Positions 15,132-22,726 of a DNA stretch of 25,971 nt are shown here, piece by piece. The notes beneath the pieces were generated by a model, which was not told the origin of the DNA, made no database searches, and worked only from the letters and a program-made list of their open reading frames with translations. Position numbers and translations under genes: made by a program. Origin of the DNA: Candidatus Bathyarchaeota archaeon (GTDB lineage: Archaea > Thermoproteota > Bathyarchaeia > TCS64); the NCBI GenBank assembly GCA_014729945.1, contig WJJC01000133.1, positions 1 to 25,971 of the forward strand, given 5' to 3'. Positions within the stretch are counted from its first letter, which is position 1. Every line of letters starts with the position of its first letter.

Positions 15132-15189
15132 TTGCTCTCATGGCTAGGCTGTTGATTGGGTTTTTAAGGGTTTTTGGAAAAATATGAGT

Positions 15190-15324
15190 CTAGGCTTCTA
15201 GTTTTTCCTCAAGTTCTTCTAGGCGTTCATCTATTACGTCGAATTTTTCTTCCATTGATTCTATTTTGTCGATGATTCCACGGATCTCTATTTCTAGGTC
15301 TTTGACTTTTTGTTCTAGGCTCAT
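15190..15324 (-). CDS. Small coiled-coil protein, 44 residues
   Basis: This short gene reads from ATG at 15324 to TAG at 15190. The product is almost all heptad-like helix: it starts MSLEQKVKDLEIEI and continues to IDERLEELEEKLEA, with Leu or Ile at a and d positions and Glu or Lys elsewhere, strongly acidic. It has no cysteine, membrane segment or known motif. A TATA-like TTATAAAC at 15351-15359, over the stop of the dCMP deaminase gene, is about 30 bases before the ATG, which supports it as a separately expressed leaderless gene. It could form a dimeric or trimeric coil; the role is unknown. Low-complexity composition makes homology hard to judge. Confidence 0.6.
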   Translation of the reverse strand: MSLEQKVKDLEIEIRGIIDKIESMEEKFDVIDERLEELEEKLEA

Positions 15325-15353
15325 TTGTATCGATTCTGTTTCAGGTGCTTGGT

Positions 15354-15860
15354 TTATAAGTTTTTAGGATTGTTTTTTGCGTCTTGGATTAGTTTTGTGT
15401 ACCATTCTGTGTCTGCTTTTATGTATTCTTGTACGTCGATGGTCATAGGTGTGCCGTCGTCTCTTAGTAGTATTACTTGTTTTATCTGGCTGTTGATGAT
15501 TTTGCGTTGACATCGTTGACAGGGTAGGGCTAGGGTGTATTCTCCGTTTTTGTCTAGGCCTGCTATGTATAGGGTTGAGTTTATGCGGTCTGCTCTGTTG
15601 CTGTTGATTATAGCGTTTTCTTCTGCGTGTACTGCTGGGCAGTAATCGTATGCTTTGCCTTGGGGACTGTTCATCTGGTTTTTAATACAGCCTATTTCGT
15701 CGCAGTTTACTACGCCTCTTGCGTTTCCGTTGTATCCCGTTCCTACTATGGTGTTGTCTTTCACTATGACTGCCCCGAATTTCCTTCTTAGGCAGGTGCT
15801 TCTACGTGCTACGCTGAGGGCGATGTTTAGGAAGTACATTGTTTTGTCTGGGCGGTCCAT
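15354..15860 (-). CDS. Deoxycytidylate (dCMP) deaminase family protein
   Basis: The 168-residue protein has the zinc site of the cytidine/deoxycytidylate deaminase family: VHAEENAI with the zinc histidine and catalytic glutamate, and PCQRC with the two zinc cysteines. An early TCLRRKFGAVIVKD segment, GTGYNGNARGVVNCDEIGC and the long insert before the HAE motif are typical of dCMP deaminases (ComEB-like), which make dUMP for dTMP synthesis. Length is normal. It is first in a run of minus-strand genes (small coil, CoaBC), each apparently with its own TATA. The coding strand is poor in G and T, while the plus strand is rich in them. Confidence 0.92.
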   Translation of the reverse strand: MDRPDKTMYFLNIALSVARRSTCLRRKFGAVIVKDNTIVGTGYNGNARGVVNCDEIGCIKNQMNSPQGKAYDYCPAVHAEENAIINSNRADRINSTLYIAGLDKNGEYTLALPCQRCQRKIINSQIKQVILLRDDGTPMTIDVQEYIKADTEWYTKLIQDAKNNPKNL

Positions 15861-16083
15861 GGTGTATCTGTTGTGGTCTGGGGGTTTTTGTGGTTTTCTA
15901 TGGGGATATGTTTTTCACTTATGATGTGTTTCTTGTCTTGGCGGGCGATGATGTCTTTGCCCTTCTGATTTGTGATGAGGATCTTGAGTATGGAGCCCGC
16001 CGCCTTGGTTACTGTTGGTGAGAATTTTTCTTTGTGGGAAGGTTTCTTATCTATGTTTAGGGGTATAAGGGTTGGTGAATTGT

Positions 16084-16269
16084 TTGCCGTGGATTACTGT
16101 ACAGTGGTTTGAAGGCCGTGATTATGAGACTAAGAAGCGTGTTGCTAAGTTGATTACTGAGGCTGTTTGTGAGGGGTCGGGGTGTCCTTCTAGCGCGGTT
16201 TCGGTTGTCTTCCGGGATGTGTCCAAGCGGGATTGGGCGCATGATGGGGAGATGTACGCGGAGGACTAA
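16084..16269 (+). CDS. 4-oxalocrotonate tautomerase family protein
   Basis: The mature protein is 60 residues starting at the catalytic Pro1. I chose TTG at 16084 over the upstream GTG because GGTGA (16074-16078) lies five bases before it and because the family needs proline directly after the removed methionine: the start reads M-PWITVQWFEGRD. Arg11 in EGR matches the substrate-binding arginine, and the C-terminal part VVFRDVSKRDWAHDGE, with Trp50, is the usual end. Such tautomerases act as hexamers of small subunits on enol/keto acids; the real substrate is unknown. The last four bases overlap the convergent acetyltransferase gene. No aromatic degradation genes are nearby. Unlike its neighbours on the minus strand, its coding strand is rich in G and T. 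Confidence 0.85.
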   Translation: MPWITVQWFEGRDYETKKRVAKLITEAVCEGSGCPSSAVSVVFRDVSKRDWAHDGEMYAED

Positions 16270-16703
16270 TCTAGGTTTTTTTCATATATTTTTTCTTTTT
16301 CAGTGGCTTGGTATCCTTGTGTTAGGGCCATTTTTATTGCTGGTTTGTTTGTGGGCTCTATTTTTGTGATGGCTTTGATAGCTCCATGTTTTTTGGCTGT
16401 TTCTTCCACTGCCTCTTTGAGTTGAGATGAGATTCCTTTCCGTCTGTGGTCAGAGTGTATGGCTGTGCCTTCGATTATCAGGGTATTATCTTGGATTTGG
16501 GCTATGCAGATACCTATTATTTGATCTTCTTGTTCGGCTACATAGATGGTTTCCTTATGATATAGTTTCATTACTAGTAGGGATATAGGTAGTTTGAGTT
16601 GTAGTAGGGTTTTCTGTGGCTGGGGGGTATGGGTTAAGATCTGGGCTGATAGTTTGAGAGGTCTTATCCATTCATTGAATCTAAGGTTTCTGATTACTAC
16701 CAT
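16266..16703 (-). CDS. GNAT-family N-acetyltransferase
   Basis: The 145-residue protein has the GNAT core: a beta-strand IIGICIAQIQ, the acetyl-CoA pyrophosphate loop IHSDHRRKGISSQLKEAV (R/Q-x-x-G-x-S pattern), and the later PTNKPAIKMALTQGYQ motif B region with the usual Asn and Gly-Tyr/Phe end. It transfers an acetyl group from acetyl-CoA to an amine, with an unknown acceptor. The N-terminal half is less conserved, with a proline-rich LTHTPQPQKTL. AGGT nine bases before the ATG may be its ribosome site. It is downstream of lysS on the same strand, 184 bases away, and convergent with the tautomerase gene. Confidence 0.85.
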   Translation of the reverse strand: MVVIRNLRFNEWIRPLKLSAQILTHTPQPQKTLLQLKLPISLLVMKLYHKETIYVAEQEDQIIGICIAQIQDNTLIIEGTAIHSDHRRKGISSQLKEAVEETAKKHGAIKAITKIEPTNKPAIKMALTQGYQATEKEKIYEKNLD

Positions 16704-16887
16704 GTGTTATGACCTGGGTGTATTTCTTGTAAGTGGTTTGTTTTACTATTTGAGTTGGTGATTAGTTATTATGTTCTAGGGTGAGATGTGTTCGGTGCTA
16801 ATAATTAGATCTATGATAGATGAACGATTTTTAATGGATGTTCCTTTTTTATGCGAGATACAGTTGATGTTGAATGTAATATATTGG

Positions 16888-18507
16888 TTATGGTAAGATA
16901 GCTTTCTTTAGTTCAGCAATTACAGACTCCTTTCCAACCAGTCCAACATATGGCCCGAATCTAGGTCCACGTGACTGACCTAGTAAGATCTTGTAGACTA
17001 TTGGGAACAGGTTTCTTGCTTTTATATTGTGTTTTTTTGATGCGTTAAAGATTGTTGACTGGTATTCGTCCTCATTTGTCGCTTCTTCTAATTGCTCTAT
17101 TATGGTCTTTATTGCCTCTCTCTCAGTATCTGATATTTCAACAGGTTCAGGTTCTATGTCGACTATATCTTCAACCCAGTTTAACGCCATTCGTATACGT
17201 TCGTCTATCCCTTTTCGTGTCTCTTTGAGGTAATCATATTCCTCAAGTTTGGTTTTCATGAACTCTTCTTCGTTTCCAGGTGGAGCTACTTTTGCTAGGT
17301 TTACCATTATATTGTAGGGTATGTGTACTTCTGGTTCCTCTGGGGGGTGCAGTAAGTGGGCGTACTCGTATAAGCCTGTGAGTTTGTGGTACTCTAGTTC
17401 GTCTTTGATCTTTTTCTTACCAAAGTAGATGACTTCTAGGTTATCTAGTTCATCCATGTGGACGGGTATGTCCTCTACTGATCCGCTTTTTGTTCCCACG
17501 AATCGCTTGAAGATTAAGAGGTTTAGGCTTTCCTTACTACCGTACCTGTACCATACCTGTGGCGTGAATACGTTGCCCCTTGATTTACTGATCTTTTCTC
17601 CGCCTCTATCCACGAACATCTCATATTGTACGTGCATTGGGGGTTCCCAGTCAAATATCTCGCGGCATATAGCGTCATTTACGTGGACGCTATCGGCGAT
17701 GTCTTTCCCATATGCCTCGAACCTGATGTCAAGTGCATGCCATCTTGCCCCGAATTCTACCTTCCAGCTTAGTTTCCCGTTACCGCTGAGAACATCGACC
17801 TCGCCTTTATGTCCGCATCCTTCTATCCAGTTTCCTTTTACTTCCATTCCTTTGCAGTCGTATTGTATTGTATGGGTGGCGGGGTTGTAGTCGTGAGCCT
17901 GTGTTGTGTATATTCTTCCACAGTCCTCACAGACCACGAAATAGGGTAATGCCTCAGTGTATTTCTCTTGCCCTGTTACTGATTCGATTATTTTACCTAC
18001 TTTTTCATGGTTATCCAGTATGGTGATTATCTCATCGTCTAGTAATCCTTCTTTATAGGTCTCGAAAGCGGACATTGGCGTATATTTTACACCGTTTAAG
18101 TCCAGCGCTTCTTTTAGTAGGCTACTCATGTGTTCTCCGAAGCTGAAGTGGCAGTCACCGAACAAGTCAGGTATCTGGGCTACGCTGTATCCTAGGTATT
18201 CTCCTAGTTCTTCGGGCATCCCCCCTGGTACGCTTCGTAATCCATCTTTATCGTCTGCAAATGCTATGTATTCACTGTTATATCCTTGTACTTGGACTGC
18301 TAGTGATAACGCATAGTTTCTTAGAGCATCCCCTAGGCTTCCTATGTGAGGGTATCCGCTTGCACCTAGTCCACTCTCTGTGCGTATATTGTCTAGGCTG
18401 CGTTTGAGTTTCTTTTCCCGCTTGATAAGTTCACTCGCTGCTTTATCATACCATGTTCCTCTTCCAATTACTTTCTCGTTATCAATGGGTCTAAGATTCT
18501 CAAACAT
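16888..18507 (-). CDS. lysS: Class I lysyl-tRNA synthetase
   Basis: The 539-residue protein is the archaeal-type class I LysRS, which charges tRNA-Lys. The class I HIGH-like motif is GYPHIGSLGDALRNY (residues about 51-65), the KMSKS equivalent is GGEKISKSRGN, and between them is a cysteine-rich insert with CEDCG and GCGHKG. The C-terminal half is the alpha-helical anticodon-binding domain. Length is typical. The gene is divergent from the rhomboid gene; TTTAAA on the minus strand at 18532-18537 is about 27 bases from the ATG, so the mRNA is likely leaderless. There is no class II LysRS in the window. Confidence 0.96.
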   Translation of the reverse strand: MFENLRPIDNEKVIGRGTWYDKAASELIKREKKLKRSLDNIRTESGLGASGYPHIGSLGDALRNYALSLAVQVQGYNSEYIAFADDKDGLRSVPGGMPEELGEYLGYSVAQIPDLFGDCHFSFGEHMSSLLKEALDLNGVKYTPMSAFETYKEGLLDDEIITILDNHEKVGKIIESVTGQEKYTEALPYFVVCEDCGRIYTTQAHDYNPATHTIQYDCKGMEVKGNWIEGCGHKGEVDVLSGNGKLSWKVEFGARWHALDIRFEAYGKDIADSVHVNDAICREIFDWEPPMHVQYEMFVDRGGEKISKSRGNVFTPQVWYRYGSKESLNLLIFKRFVGTKSGSVEDIPVHMDELDNLEVIYFGKKKIKDELEYHKLTGLYEYAHLLHPPEEPEVHIPYNIMVNLAKVAPPGNEEEFMKTKLEEYDYLKETRKGIDERIRMALNWVEDIVDIEPEPVEISDTEREAIKTIIEQLEEATNEDEYQSTIFNASKKHNIKARNLFPIVYKILLGQSRGPRFGPYVGLVGKESVIAELKKAILP

Positions 18508-18522
18508 CTAACTCGACCTTCC

Positions 18523-18576
18523 AGTATTTAGTTTAAAGCTAAGAGAAAAGAGTTACTCTTGAGATGGGTTTTTACA
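18523..18576. promoter_or_regulatory. Divergent promoters of lysS and the rhomboid gene
   Basis: On the minus strand TTTAAA at 18532-18537 serves lysS. On the plus strand TTTTTACA near 18569-18576 serves the rhomboid gene. Between them AAGAGTTACTCTT (18548-18560) is a perfect 13-base palindrome with a central base; it may be a shared control site or chance. Confidence 0.4.
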
Positions 18577-18591
18577 TGCATTTAGTTTACT

Positions 18592-19269
18592 ATGAGTGTC
18601 ATGTCTATGGAGAGAACTCCCTTTTTCACGTATTTCGTTATTTTTTCATGCTCTATCTTGTTTATCGTAAACCTGTTTTTACCTCTCCCCGTTGTCAATA
18701 ATATGTATTCCCTGTTTTCGATTAAACCAGTTGAATTCTTTATGGAGAAAAACTATTTCACGTTAATTACTTACCAGTTTTTGCACCTGAATTTTCAACA
18801 CTTGGTAGCCAATATGTTTGTTTTTTTAAATGTTGGACGTGCAATTGAATCTGAGATAGGATCATTCAAACTGGGGGTTTCTTATCTGTTGGCCGGGGTT
18901 TTATCTGGTTTTCTTCATGTTGTGGTTAACCCTGGATCAGATATTATGGTGATAGGTGCATCAGGCGCTATTTTTGGTGCAATCGCTATTCTATTATTAT
19001 TGATGCCTTTCAAGATTACATCCGCCATGATTATTCCGTTACCCGGGATTGTCATTGGTATATCCATGCTCGTGGTTGAGGTATCTTCTATACTGTTCAG
19101 CAATGATGTCTGGGTAGCCCATGATATACATCTCTATGGTTTTCTAGTGGGTAGCTTTACATCTTTTAGTATAGACTATGATCGTGCATTAAGAGGTCTG
19201 ATCATCTCTGTTATTGTGCTATTAGGGTTATATTATTGGGCTTTCTATGTTGAGGGAATAGTGGTCTAA
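18592..19269 (+). CDS. Rhomboid family intramembrane serine protease
   Basis: The 225-residue product has six likely membrane helices. Family features are HLNFQHLVANMFVFLNVG (H-x-x-x-x-H-L-x-x-N-M), GASGAIFGAI with the catalytic serine in the G-A-S-G motif, and the catalytic histidine in a late helix (DIHLYGFLVGSF). Rhomboids cleave membrane helices of partner proteins inside the bilayer. In many rhomboids the last motif reads H-x-G-G; here it is H-L-Y-G, a mild change. The start could be ATG at 18592, 18601 or 18607; the TATA position favours the first or second. Its stop codon overlaps that of the convergent HAD gene by four bases. Confidence 0.88.
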   Translation: MSVMSMERTPFFTYFVIFSCSILFIVNLFLPLPVVNNMYSLFSIKPVEFFMEKNYFTLITYQFLHLNFQHLVANMFVFLNVGRAIESEIGSFKLGVSYLLAGVLSGFLHVVVNPGSDIMVIGASGAIFGAIAILLLLMPFKITSAMIIPLPGIVIGISMLVVEVSSILFSNDVWVAHDIHLYGFLVGSFTSFSIDYDRALRGLIISVIVLLGLYYWAFYVEGIVV

Positions 19270-19955
19270 AAAGACTCGATTATCTCTTTTAACTCCCATA
19301 GATTATCTATTATCCGGTCTACACCAGCTTCCTTCATGAGGTCAAGGCGGGTATATTGAACGGGGATACCTACGGTGTATGCACCTAGTTTTTTACCCGC
19401 GATAATATCCTTGTGACTATCTCCCACCATCATCCCATTCTCAGGGGCTACACCTATTAATTTAAAGCATTTCCTCAGTTGAGAAGGATGTGGTTTCATC
19501 GGAGTATCCACTTTACGACCTACGACGACCTTGAAGTAGTCTCTTATTCCTTGGAGTTTTAACGCGATCTCTGCTGAATCAGGTGAATTTGAGGTGCATA
19601 TCCCTATTGGTATCTCTTTTTCTTTTAGCCACTCCAGTATATCGGGGCATCCATCCATGAGGGTGCATGAATCAGCTCCTTTTTGCTCATAGTGACTCAG
19701 TATATCGTAGGTGGATTGCTGTATTGTTAGAGTGTTTTCAAAACCTCTCTCTTTCAGCAAGATGGCATGCATTTCGTCTAGCATGTTAAATAGTCCTTTT
19801 TCACTGCACTCGTTTACGATTGATGGATCACATTCATGGTCTAGATAATTTTCCACTATCTCCGCGTGGGCTTTCTTCCAATCGACGAAACCACCTAGAT
19901 TCACCAGGGTAGCATCGAGATCAAAGACAATTCCATCTAATCTATGAGGGCTCAA
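19266..19955 (-). CDS. HAD superfamily phosphatase (Gph/PGP-like)
   Basis: The 229-residue protein carries the HAD motifs: nucleophile Asp12 and acid Asp14 in VFDLDATLVN, the motif II threonine/serine in ICTSNSPDS, the motif III lysine in MKPHPSQL, and the motif IV acidic pair region VGDSHKDI. An alpha-helical cap lies between motifs I and II (subfamily IA), as in phosphoglycolate or other small-molecule phosphatases; Ala replaces the common Gly in DLDxTL. The TTG start at 19955 is supported by TATAAATA on the minus strand at 19978-19985, 26 bases upstream, so the mRNA is leaderless. It is divergent from the M3 peptidase gene, with a palindrome between the two promoters. Confidence 0.87.
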   Translation of the reverse strand: MSPHRLDGIVFDLDATLVNLGGFVDWKKAHAEIVENYLDHECDPSIVNECSEKGLFNMLDEMHAILLKERGFENTLTIQQSTYDILSHYEQKGADSCTLMDGCPDILEWLKEKEIPIGICTSNSPDSAEIALKLQGIRDYFKVVVGRKVDTPMKPHPSQLRKCFKLIGVAPENGMMVGDSHKDIIAGKKLGAYTVGIPVQYTRLDLMKEAGVDRIIDNLWELKEIIESF

Positions 19956-19977
19956 TTCAATGCTTTATGGATATCGT

Positions 19978-20016
19978 TATTTATAGGTCTCACGTTAGGG
20001 AACGTGATTTAAATCA
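19978..20016. promoter_or_regulatory. Divergent promoters with shared 18-base palindrome
   Basis: TATAAATA (minus strand, 19978-19985) and TTTAAAT (plus strand, about 20009-20015) lie 26 bases from the two start codons at 19955 and 20036. Between them TCACGTT (19990-19996) and AACGTGA (20001-20007) form a perfect inverted repeat around four bases, placed almost symmetrically. A single factor could control both genes. Confidence 0.6.
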
Positions 20017-20035
20017 AAGAGACAATACTCAAGAC

Positions 20036-22102
20036 ATGACATCACCCAGTAACCCACTTCTAGTAACCGAGGGTATTCCAAGATTTGATTTAATAGGACC
20101 TGAACATATTGAACCAGCGGTTAATCAGATACTAATTGATGCAGAAAAAAAGTTAAAGAAAATAGAGCAAAACACCAAGCCTACATGGAATGACCTTGTC
20201 AAACCTTTAGAATACATTACAATTCCTTTTGAGTATGCCTGGAAACCCATTGGACACCTATTGAACGTAAAAAATAGCCCAGAGTTGAGGAAAGAACATG
20301 AGAAAATGCAGCCAAAAGTAGTCCAGTTCTGGTTAAGGCTTGAACAGAGTAAGCCCATTTATGAAGGATTATTGAGCATAAAGAATGGCCCCGAATGGAA
20401 GGAATTGGATGAAACCAAGCGCAGGGTCATAGATCTGAAACTAAGGGACGCGAAACTGGCTGGTGTGGGGTTAGCTGGGCAAGATAAAGAACGATTCAAT
20501 GAAATATCCACCGAGTTATCAAGACTTGGAACAAAGTTCATGAACAATGTACTAGACTCCACCAAAGATTACGAGTTTATAATAACTGAGGATAAAGATA
20601 TCGAGGGATGGCCGAACTCGCTGCTTCAATTATCCTCTCAAGGATATAACAATGCTAAGAAAACAGATGAATCAACACCGGAAGAAGGGCCATGGAGAAT
20701 AACATTAGAAGCTCCCATAGTTGTTCCCTTTTTACGTCATAGTAAAAATAGAGGTCATCGGGAGAAAATATTTCTAGCCTACATTACTAGAGCTGATTCC
20801 GGAGAATGGGATAACAGACCATTAATCTCAGAGATTCTAAAGCTGAGAAAGGAAAAAGCAAAATTACTTGGGTATAATAAATATGCAGATCTCAGCCTCG
20901 AAGCGAAAATGGCACCCAGTGTGGAGGCTGTTCTTAATATGCTTGAAGACTTATTTACTGCTTCGAAACCTAACCAGATTGATGAGTTCAAAGAACTGGA
21001 AAAAATAGCAGTAGAAACGGGTCAGAAAGAGCAGCTTAGTCACTGGGATACTGCTTATTGGTCTGAGAGACTGAAAGAGAAACGTTTTGACTTTACTGAT
21101 GACAAGTTAAGGCCTTATTTTCCATTACCCAAGGTGCTTGAGGGTATGTTTAGTCTTACCGAGTTCCTGTTTGATGTAAATATCGTAGAGTCTGAGGAAG
21201 AGGTGCCTGTCTGGCATGAAGATGTAAGCTACTTCAACGTATTTGAAGACGATAAACAGGTTGGATCGTTCTACCTTGATGCTTATAGTAGACCAGAAGA
21301 GAAACGGGGTGGCGCATGGATGGATAGTTGCCTAGATCGAAGAGTCATTAACAGTGTAGTTAGGCTGCCTGTAATATACTTGAACGCTAATGGGACCCCA
21401 CCAGTTGGTGATAGACCATCACTAATGAGTTTCAGTGAGGTGACTACATTATTTCATGAGTTTGGTCATGGTTTACAGGGTATGTTAACACTAGTTGATT
21501 ATCCTGATGTCTCAGGAATTAACGGGGTTGAGTGGGATGCTGTGGAGATCTCAAGCCAGTTTATGGAAAACTGGTGCTATTATGAACCAACCTTGAGAAA
21601 TATCTCAGGTCACTGGGAAACGGGTGAACCCCTACCTGATGAATATGTTAAGAAACTTCAGGAGGCAAGGGTATTCATGGCTGGTAGCTCCATGGTTAGA
21701 CAACTTGAGTTTGGGTTAACAGATATGAAGCTACACAGTGAATACGATCCCTATGGAGCGGAGACTGCTTTTGAGGTTCATCATGAAATAGCTAAAAGAA
21801 CCAAGGTTTTACCACCACTGGAAAAGGATCACTTCCTCTGCGCATTCAATCATATATTTGCAGGGGGATACGCTGCAGGTTATTACAGTTATAAATGGGC
21901 TGAGGTATTAAGCGCTGATATCTACTCATCATTCGAGGAGATAGGGTTAGAGAATGTTGATGAAGTAAAACAACTAGGTGAGAGATTCAGAGAGAGTTAT
22001 CTAGCTTTAGGTGGATCGATTGAGCCTATGGAAATATTTAAGGAATTCATGGGTAGGGAGCCATCGGTTGATGCGCTTCTTCGTCAATATAATTTAGTAT
22101 AA
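20036..22102 (+). CDS. M3-family oligopeptidase (oligopeptidase A/Dcp type)
   Basis: The product of about 688 residues is a zinc metallopeptidase of family M3. The zinc site is FHEFGHGLQG (HEXXH), followed 25 or so residues later by the third ligand glutamate in VEISSQFMENW. N-terminal PEHIEPAVNQIL and the wide helical body, then YLDAYSRPEEKRGGAWMD and GGYAAGYYSYKWAEVLSADIY at the end, match oligopeptidase A and dipeptidyl carboxypeptidase. It cuts short peptides in the cytoplasm; no signal peptide is present. An open frame extends to 19967, but the TATA at 20009-20015 lies within that stretch, so I start at ATG 20036, where family similarity begins. Family M3A is commoner in bacteria, so past transfer is possible. 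Confidence 0.92.
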   Translation: MTSPSNPLLVTEGIPRFDLIGPEHIEPAVNQILIDAEKKLKKIEQNTKPTWNDLVKPLEYITIPFEYAWKPIGHLLNVKNSPELRKEHEKMQPKVVQFWLRLEQSKPIYEGLLSIKNGPEWKELDETKRRVIDLKLRDAKLAGVGLAGQDKERFNEISTELSRLGTKFMNNVLDSTKDYEFIITEDKDIEGWPNSLLQLSSQGYNNAKKTDESTPEEGPWRITLEAPIVVPFLRHSKNRGHREKIFLAYITRADSGEWDNRPLISEILKLRKEKAKLLGYNKYADLSLEAKMAPSVEAVLNMLEDLFTASKPNQIDEFKELEKIAVETGQKEQLSHWDTAYWSERLKEKRFDFTDDKLRPYFPLPKVLEGMFSLTEFLFDVNIVESEEEVPVWHEDVSYFNVFEDDKQVGSFYLDAYSRPEEKRGGAWMDSCLDRRVINSVVRLPVIYLNANGTPPVGDRPSLMSFSEVTTLFHEFGHGLQGMLTLVDYPDVSGINGVEWDAVEISSQFMENWCYYEPTLRNISGHWETGEPLPDEYVKKLQEARVFMAGSSMVRQLEFGLTDMKLHSEYDPYGAETAFEVHHEIAKRTKVLPPLEKDHFLCAFNHIFAGGYAAGYYSYKWAEVLSADIYSSFEEIGLENVDEVKQLGERFRESYLALGGSIEPMEIFKEFMGREPSVDALLRQYNLV

Positions 22103-22106
22103 ATGG

Positions 22107-22182
22107 AGCCCCGAGCGGGATTTGAACCCGCGATCTCTTCCTTACCAAGGAAGCGCTTTAACCAGACTATAGCTACCGGGGC
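22107..22182 (-). tRNA. tRNA-Thr (anticodon GGU)
   Basis: Read on the minus strand from 22182, the 76-base cloverleaf has a 7-base acceptor (GCCCCGG with TCGGGGC, one G-U), an anticodon arm CTTCC-TTGGTAA-GGAAG with anticodon GGT (plus-strand bases 22144-22146), a 5-base variable loop, and a T arm GCGGG-TTCAAAT-CCCGC. Base 73 is U, usual for archaeal tRNA-Thr, and CCA is encoded (22104-22106). There is no intron. ATATTAAAAAG at 22209-22219 (minus strand) is a likely TATA, 33 bases upstream. Its 3' end meets the stop codon of the M3 peptidase gene. Confidence 0.95.
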
Positions 22183-22483
22183 GTAGCAACCCTATTGATC
22201 AACAGCTTTCTTTTTAATATTGCCCCATTTTATCTTGTTTGGTAACACGTTTGTTATAGGTATGAGAAATTATGTATTGCTGTAGGTGGTTGAAGAAAGT
22301 TGGTACATCTTAATGAAATCGGTTTTCTTGTTTTTATCCCAAAAGAAGCCGTTTTAAGCGCTCATTACAAATACAGTGAAAACACGATACCCACTTTCAC
22401 TAACCTCCCTAGAAATAAATTTGGGGTAAACCATGAAACATTTATATACTAAGAAATTAATACTTTTCTTGGTCGAAACAGAT
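22183..22483. other. Intergenic stretch of about 300 bases
   Basis: I find no convincing gene on either strand here; the longest open frames are under 20 codons. It holds the probable promoter of tRNA-Thr (TATA at 22209-22219, minus strand) and that of the 80-residue gene (TATA near 22441-22448). I saw no repeat, clear hairpin or small RNA signature. Confidence 0.6.
22437..22448 (+). promoter_or_regulatory. BRE/TATA of the 80-residue protein gene
   Basis: GAAACATTTATATA is a textbook archaeal BRE plus TATA. RNA would start near 22470, giving a leader of about 14 bases to the ATG at 22484. This rules out the in-frame ATG at 22433, which lies upstream of the promoter. Confidence 0.65.
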
Positions 22484-22726
22484 ATGGCAAACGTAAACAA
22501 CATGCGAGCGGATCAAATACAAAGACTAGTTCGCAGTACAAAGAAATACGCTGCCATAAAAAACAAGAAGATAACCACCGTTGACCCAATTATACGTGTA
22601 TGCAAGAAAATGTACCCGACAATAACCTATAGGGAGTTAATGGAACTAAGCCAAACCACGCTTAGAATCATACTGGGTGAGACAGCCACATCTAACTATC
22701 AAACCACCCTACTAACTCACCTTTAA
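22484..22726 (+). CDS. Small basic protein of unknown function, 80 residues
   Basis: I do not recognise this family. The protein is rich in Lys and Arg in its first half (RLVRSTKKYAAIKNKKI) and predicted mostly helical, with a second half ITYRELMELSQTTLRIIL that looks like a two-helix DNA-binding or dimer unit. It has one Cys and no membrane segment or zinc motif. It is not an archaeal histone or Alba: neither signature is present. The strong TATA ahead points to a well-expressed gene. The end overlaps the convergent endonuclease IV gene by 15 bases. A small nucleic-acid-binding role is only a guess from charge and size. Confidence 0.7.
   Translation: MANVNNMRADQIQRLVRSTKKYAAIKNKKITTVDPIIRVCKKMYPTITYRELMELSQTTLRIILGETATSNYQTTLLTHL

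Noticed and set aside
15908..16021. 37-codon frame between dCMP deaminase and the tautomerase gene (starts MFFTYDVFL)
   Set aside because: No family match, no good ribosome site or TATA in place, and the stretch is biased to G and T, which keeps frames open by chance.
16704..16887. Box C/D small RNA between the GNAT gene and lysS
   Set aside because: TGAT-containing stretches resemble box C, but I found no matching D boxes (CTGA) at usable spacing.
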